Shown here: in pieces, positions 4,962 to 5,033 of the stretch
How positions within the stretch are numbered: the first letter of the stretch is position 1
Layout: each line of letters starts with the position of its first letter
Translations under genes and position numbers: made by a program
Notes under the pieces: model-generated
Database searches by the model: none
The model's input: only the letters and a program-made list of their open reading frames with translations
Told to the model about the DNA's origin: nothing
Assembly: GCA_028679495.1 (NCBI GenBank)
Contig: JAJRBK010000060.1
Coordinates: 1 to 5,033 of the forward strand
Direction of reading: 5' to 3'
Length of the DNA stretch: 5,033 bases
Origin: Methanobacteriota archaeon
GTDB lineage: Archaea; Halobacteriota; Bog-38; Methanoflorentales; Methanoflorentaceae

Positions 4962-5033
4962 ATAGTACAAACGGCGCAGCACTGTGAATTATAAATTGTA
5001 TTAGCACGCATAATAATTGCATAAGCTCTCGCA

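Noticed and set aside
4829..5011. Minus-strand 60-residue frame
   Set aside because: Antisense to the membrane micro-protein, which has a far better ribosome binding site.
1..5033. CRISPR array, tRNA or rRNA genes, intact insertion sequence
   Set aside because: No regularly spaced repeats, no tRNA T-arm/anticodon arrangement, no rRNA-like stretch and no transposase were seen on either strand.

Overview
The window looks like accessory DNA from a prokaryote: base composition is balanced, SD-like sites precede several starts, and no introns are needed. Only two genes have a recognisable full-length family assignment, and they cover about a quarter of the sequence. The rest is long intergenic DNA, small unrecognised proteins and gene remnants. 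The organism cannot be fixed from sequence alone. The SnoaL-like protein and the C-terminal style of the recombinase remnant recall proteins I associate with methanogenic archaea as well as bacteria, so promoter-like sites below could be bacterial -35/-10 pairs or archaeal TATA boxes.

Layout. (1) 8-796 minus: a complete metallo-beta-lactamase-fold hydrolase. (2) 797-1338: AT-rich intergenic DNA with a perfect 7-4-7 palindrome and one promoter-like pair. (3) 1339-1641 plus: two consecutive 48-codon open frames of unknown and doubtful status. (4) 1642-1930: nothing recognisable. (5) 1931-2077 minus: C-terminal remnant of a tyrosine recombinase whose nucleophile position is Cys instead of Tyr. 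(6) 2083-2103: GC-rich inverted repeat. (7) 2202-2645 plus: a SnoaL-like (NTF2-fold) protein followed by a hairpin with a core related to the one upstream. (8) 2769-3603 minus: two adjacent small proteins sharing a Cys/His motif (C-x4-H-x2-C-x4-H-x3-6-C-x2-C), then overlapping open frames that look like a frameshifted continuation. (9) 3604-3973: a divergent control region with a strong promoter and two CAGTG..CACT inverted repeats. (10) 3974-4246 plus: a 90-residue helical protein of unknown function. (11) 4303-4339: GC-rich foldback DNA. (12) 4377-4762 minus: a probably decayed coding region. (13) 4890-4961 plus: a 23-residue predicted membrane peptide with an excellent ribosome binding site.

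The most original content is the divergent module at 2769-4246, which pairs new Cys/His mini-proteins with a helical partner under a palindrome-marked promoter. The unannotated membrane micro-protein near the right edge is second. The two enzymes appear independent of each other and of the module; nothing ties them into one pathway.
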